Source of the DNA: an uncultured Methylococcaceae bacterium
GTDB lineage: Bacteria > Pseudomonadota > Gammaproteobacteria > Methylococcales > Methylococcaceae
Assembly (NCBI GenBank): GCA_903910005.1
Contig: CAIVXW010000016.1
Span: 1 to 7,906 of the forward strand
Length of the DNA stretch: 7,906 bases
Direction: 5' to 3'
In this document: piece by piece, positions 5,705 to 7,906 of the stretch
Numbering within the stretch: position 1 is the first letter of the stretch
Layout: every line of letters starts with the position of its first letter
Made by a program: the position numbers and the translations under genes
The notes under the pieces: model-generated
The model's input: only the letters and a program-made list of their open reading frames with translations
Told to the model about the DNA's origin: nothing
Database searches by the model: none

Positions 5705-6271
5705 TTATTTGACCCTGGAGACGTATTCACCGGTGCGGGTATCAACCTTGATGGCCTCGCCGGTCTGAATGAAGAGGGGAACCCGAACGACCGCGCCGGT
5801 CTCCAGGGTGGCTGGCTTGCCGCCGCCACCGGAGGTATCACCGCGCACGCCCGGATCGGTCTCGGTAATGACCAGTTCGACAAAATTGGGCGGAGAGACG
5901 GCAATGGGCGAATTATTGAACAGGGTCACCATGCAGATGTCCTGTTCCTTCAGCCATTTTTTACAATCACCCAGGGCATTGGCATCCGCCACATATTGCT
6001 CAAAACTGTCTGACTGCATGAAATGCCAGACCTCGCCGTCGTTGTAGAGGTATTGCATTTCCATATCAACCACATCGGCGGCTTCCAGCGTTTCGCCTGA
6101 TTTGAAGGTTCGCTCCAGAACCCGACCGGTTCTGAGAAAACGGAGTCTGACCCGATTGAAGGCCTGGCCCTTGCCAGGTTTGACGAATTCGTTTTCCAGG
6201 ATCGAACAAGGTTCGTTGTCGATCATTACTTTCAGACCGCCTTTGAAATCACTGGTACTGTAGCTTGCCAT
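5705..6271 (-). CDS. efp: elongation factor P
   Basis: EF-P binds ribosomes stalled at polyproline stretches and stimulates peptide-bond formation. The product is 188 residues, exactly the E. coli length, and is recognisable throughout: FVKPGKGQAFNRVRLR (29-44), ADVVDMEMQYLYNDGEVWHFM, TPPNFVEL-like SPPNFVEL, DTSGGGGKPATLETGAVVRVP and the C-terminus IKVDTRTGEYVSRVK. Lys34 (codon 6170-6172), the residue modified by EpmA, is present in PGKGQ. The reading frame extends to 6331, but the start at 6271 is set by the family N-terminus (MASYSTSDF) and a GAGGA site just upstream. A perfect TATAAT lies 52 bp before the start. Its modification enzyme epmA follows directly. The partner EpmB, which makes beta-lysine, is not in the window. 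Confidence 0.98.
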   Translation of the reverse strand: MASYSTSDFKGGLKVMIDNEPCSILENEFVKPGKGQAFNRVRLRFLRTGRVLERTFKSGETLEAADVVDMEMQYLYNDGEVWHFMQSDSFEQYVADANALGDCKKWLKEQDICMVTLFNNSPIAVSPPNFVELVITETDPGVRGDTSGGGGKPATLETGAVVRVPLFIQTGEAIKVDTRTGEYVSRVK

Positions 6272-6275
6272 TCTG

Positions 6276-6280
6276 TCCTC
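6276..6280 (-). promoter_or_regulatory. ribosome binding site fixing the efp start
   Basis: GAGGA on the minus strand ends four bases before the ATG at 6271, supporting that start over upstream in-frame codons that would add a 20-residue extension absent from the family. Confidence 0.65.
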
Positions 6281-6322
6281 TGTTGTTTTAGTGCCGATGG
6301 AGCCGGGTAAAAAATGGGGCGG

Positions 6323-6328
6323 ATTATA
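6323..6328 (-). promoter_or_regulatory. probable -10 element of the efp promoter
   Basis: The minus strand reads TATAAT, a perfect sigma-70 -10 hexamer, in the gap between the end of the exported-protein gene and efp. Nothing close to TTGACA sits 16-18 bp upstream (the region reads AAGGAT), so the -35 is weak or activator-dependent. It implies that efp-epmA has its own start. Confidence 0.55.
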
Positions 6329-6355
6329 CAATACCTTCGCCCAAAATCCTTATGC

Positions 6356-6760
6356 TCAACGGCCCTGATCCACGTAGGCATTCCAGTTGTGCAACTGGTC
6401 ACAGCCATCCTTGCTGACCCCCGTCACCTTGAACCAGACCTTGCCTTGGGTGACCGTTTCCGGCAGGCTACCCTGGACTGCCAGCCGACCACTACGCAGT
6501 TCGGTGATTGCAACCGTTAACGGCTGGTTGTTGGCCCACACCTTGACCGTGTCGGCGTCGGTATTGTCGGAAGCCGTGAATGAAAAATCGCGGATGGAAC
6601 CCACCTGCGCGTCCCGAGCGGGTGATTCATCGAAGAACAGCGGGGGAGTACAATCGAGAATGGTACCGCCGTGGTGACTGGTGCCATAAGCCTGAGCCAG
6701 GGGGCTGGTACCCAGCAGTGCCAGCAGAATGATGAAAGGCCTGAAATGGTTGTTTTGCAT
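6356..6760 (-). CDS. small exported protein, function unknown, CopC/Ig-like layout
   Basis: I do not recognise a named family. The 134-residue product has a clear signal peptide: a basic start, a hydrophobic core (FIILLALLG, residues 9-17) and a probable cleavage after LAQA (residue 24), leaving about 110 residues in the periplasm or outside. The mature start is YGTSHHGG. Two cysteines, Cys37 (ILDCTPP) and Cys120 (DGCDQLHNW), sit near opposite ends and could form a disulfide. The pattern of DESPARDAQV, alternating strands through VKVWANNQPLTV, then LPE-TQGKVWFKVTGVSKDG resembles the order in CopC-like Ig-fold copper proteins (SxPAxGAxV ... LPxLxxGxYxVxWxVxSxDG), but the methionine-rich copper segment is missing; this is a weak inference. 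A strong GGAGG precedes the ATG. It lies between uvrB and efp with no evident link to either. Confidence 0.85.
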   Translation of the reverse strand: MQNNHFRPFIILLALLGTSPLAQAYGTSHHGGTILDCTPPLFFDESPARDAQVGSIRDFSFTASDNTDADTVKVWANNQPLTVAITELRSGRLAVQGSLPETVTQGKVWFKVTGVSKDGCDQLHNWNAYVDQGR

Positions 6761-6873
6761 GTGGAATCCTCCAGTTTTATGGTTGTGATGGCTTACCCGA
6801 CGAAGCCCTTGTTGTGCCAGGCCGGGGCAGAAAAAACCTCATCCGTAAGTCGCGTTTGCGCCGGTAAGACCTG
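6761..6873 (-). other. leader region between uvrB and the exported-protein gene
   Basis: These 113 bases hold a GGAGG Shine-Dalgarno (6768-6772) seven bases before the ATG at 6760, a small stem (6790-6794 with 6803-6807), and a run of six T on the minus strand (6831-6836) shortly after the uvrB stop. Only a poor bulged hairpin precedes the T-run, so a uvrB terminator is uncertain. No consensus promoter was found. I looked for known riboswitch cores, including c-di-GMP type, and could not match one. Confidence 0.4.
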
Positions 6874-7905
6874 TTATGACTGATCCGGCGATGCTTCCTG
6901 ATTCTTCTGGGATCGGAGTGCCAGAATGGCGTCGCGCAGGCGGGCCGCTTCCTCAAACTCCAGGTTGGCGGCATGGGTGTGCATGGTGTCTTCCAGTCGC
7001 CTGATTTCGGCGTCCAGTTCCTCGCCGGTCTTGCTGGCATAGTCCGGGCCTGTTTCCGCCACTTTGGCCAGTTTCTGCCGGTTGCGGCCCGGTTTGAGCG
7101 AGCCAGGTACCGGCAGTTCCAGAATGTCGGTGATCTGTTTGCTGATACCCCGGGGCTTTATCCCCATCCTTTCATTGTGGGCCCGTTGTTTGGCCCGGCG
7201 TCGTTCGGTTTCTTCGACCGCCCGCTCAATTGAACCGGTCATCCTGTCAGCATACAGAATGGCTTTGCCGTTGAGATTGCGGGCCGCACGGCCAATGGTT
7301 TGTATCAGGGAAACGGTGGAGCGCAAAAAACCTTCCTTGTCGGCATCCAGAATTGCTACCAGCGAAACCTCCGGCAAATCCAGTCCTTCCCGCAGCAGGT
7401 TGATGCCAACCAGTACATCAAATTTTCCGGCCCGCAAGTCCTGGATAATGGTCACCCGCTCTACCGTTTCAATATCGGAATGCAGGTAGCGAACCGCAAT
7501 ATCGTGTTCAAGCAGGTATTCGGTCAGGTCTTCGGCCATGCGTTTGGTCAGGGTGGTAACCAGCACCCGCTCATTCTGGCGGACGCACTGTCTGATTTCC
7601 GACAGCAAATCACTCACCTGGCTCAGGGCGGGGCGGATTTCCACCCGGGGATCGACCAGTCCGGTTGGTCTGACCACCTGTTCCACAACGTTTCCCGAGC
7701 ATTTGAGTTCGTACGGCCCCGGGGTTGCGGAGATATAAATTCGCTGCGGCGCACGTGCTTCCAGCTCCTCAAAGGTGAGCGGGCGATTATCCAGTGCCGA
7801 AGGCAGGCGAAAGCCGTAATCAACCAGTGTTTCCTTGCGTGAGCGATCCCCCCGGTACATGCCGCCCAGCTGCGGAAGGGTGACGTGGCTTTCATCAACG
7901 ACCAG
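6874..7905 (-). CDS. uvrB: excinuclease ABC subunit B, 5' partial
   Basis: UvrB is the DNA-damage-verifying helicase of nucleotide excision repair; it is loaded by UvrA and recruits UvrC. The frame is open through the right edge, where LVVDESHVTLPQLGGMYRGDRSRKETL is read. This is helicase motif II (DESH) and the following family signature, so the ATG at 7860 is internal. Visible next are LPSALDNRPL, VLVTTLTKRMAEDLTEYL, the motif V/VI block VLVGINLLREGLDLPEVSLVAILDADKEGFLRS and QTIGRAARN, then the beta-hairpin-independent C-terminal region GIKPRGISKQITDILE. The last 40 residues are a UVR domain (RRLEDTMHTHAANLEFEEAARLRDAI) that binds UvrC. About 343 of the usual roughly 670 residues are present. 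Expression cannot be judged because the promoter is outside the window. Confidence 0.97.
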   Translation of the reverse strand: MVVDESHVTLPQLGGMYRGDRSRKETLVDYGFRLPSALDNRPLTFEELEARAPQRIYISATPGPYELKCSGNVVEQVVRPTGLVDPRVEIRPALSQVSDLLSEIRQCVRQNERVLVTTLTKRMAEDLTEYLLEHDIAVRYLHSDIETVERVTIIQDLRAGKFDVLVGINLLREGLDLPEVSLVAILDADKEGFLRSTVSLIQTIGRAARNLNGKAILYADRMTGSIERAVEETERRRAKQRAHNERMGIKPRGISKQITDILELPVPGSLKPGRNRQKLAKVAETGPDYASKTGEELDAEIRRLEDTMHTHAANLEFEEAARLRDAILALRSQKNQEASPDQS

Positions 7906-7906
7906 C

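Noticed and set aside
6761..6873. c-di-GMP-like riboswitch suggested by CGCAAACGCG in the leader
   Set aside because: The conserved GEMM core and tetraloop-receptor segments could not be matched, and the local stems are short.
7300..7842. 180-codon plus-strand ORF across uvrB
   Set aside because: It is an antisense shadow of the conserved UvrB helicase motifs.

Overview
The window looks like ordinary chromosome from a GC-rich bacterium, most likely a gammaproteobacterium. The evidence is an EF-P closely resembling the E. coli protein (188 residues, Lys34), an EpmA paralogue of lysyl-tRNA synthetase, a DsbD-type reductase and enterobacterial-like RdgB and UvrB. IspG is the longer, 406-residue form with an internal insertion, as in many beta- and some gammaproteobacteria. 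Genus cannot be told from this piece. No phage, transposase, tRNA, rRNA or CRISPR array is visible.

Left part, plus strand (1-3065): the C-terminal three quarters of dsbD runs in from the left edge. It overlaps by 19 bp a membrane-anchored TlpA/ResA-like thioredoxin, and together they look like a periplasmic thiol-reduction module. The isoprenoid gene ispG follows. Convergent to it is rdgB (3156-3755, minus). Divergent from rdgB is a beta-class carbonic anhydrase (3890-4468, plus), and the 134-bp gap between them holds three tandem small dyads.

Right part, minus strand (4650-7905): reading leftward from the right edge the order is uvrB (C-terminal half), an unrecognised exported protein with a possible CopC/Ig-like layout, efp, then epmA. 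EpmA attaches beta-lysine to Lys34 of EF-P, so efp and epmA are enzyme and substrate encoded side by side. EpmB is not in the window.

The most notable non-coding signal is a set of chromosomal parS-like (ParB-binding) palindromes: a perfect TGTTCCACGTGGAACA at 3131-3146, a one-base variant 57 bp away at 3074-3089, and a 15/16 match inside the dsbD linker at 842-857. This suggests the segment is part of the chromosome's centromere-like partition region and probably lies near the replication origin. A second signal is the 181-bp convergent gap between the carbonic anhydrase and epmA. It holds a strong terminator hairpin, an array of GGTGAGT heptamers, an 8-bp-stem palindrome and a second seven-unit heptamer array whose minus strand is a strong G-quadruplex motif just after the epmA stop. 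No gene-free stretch exceeds 300 bases.
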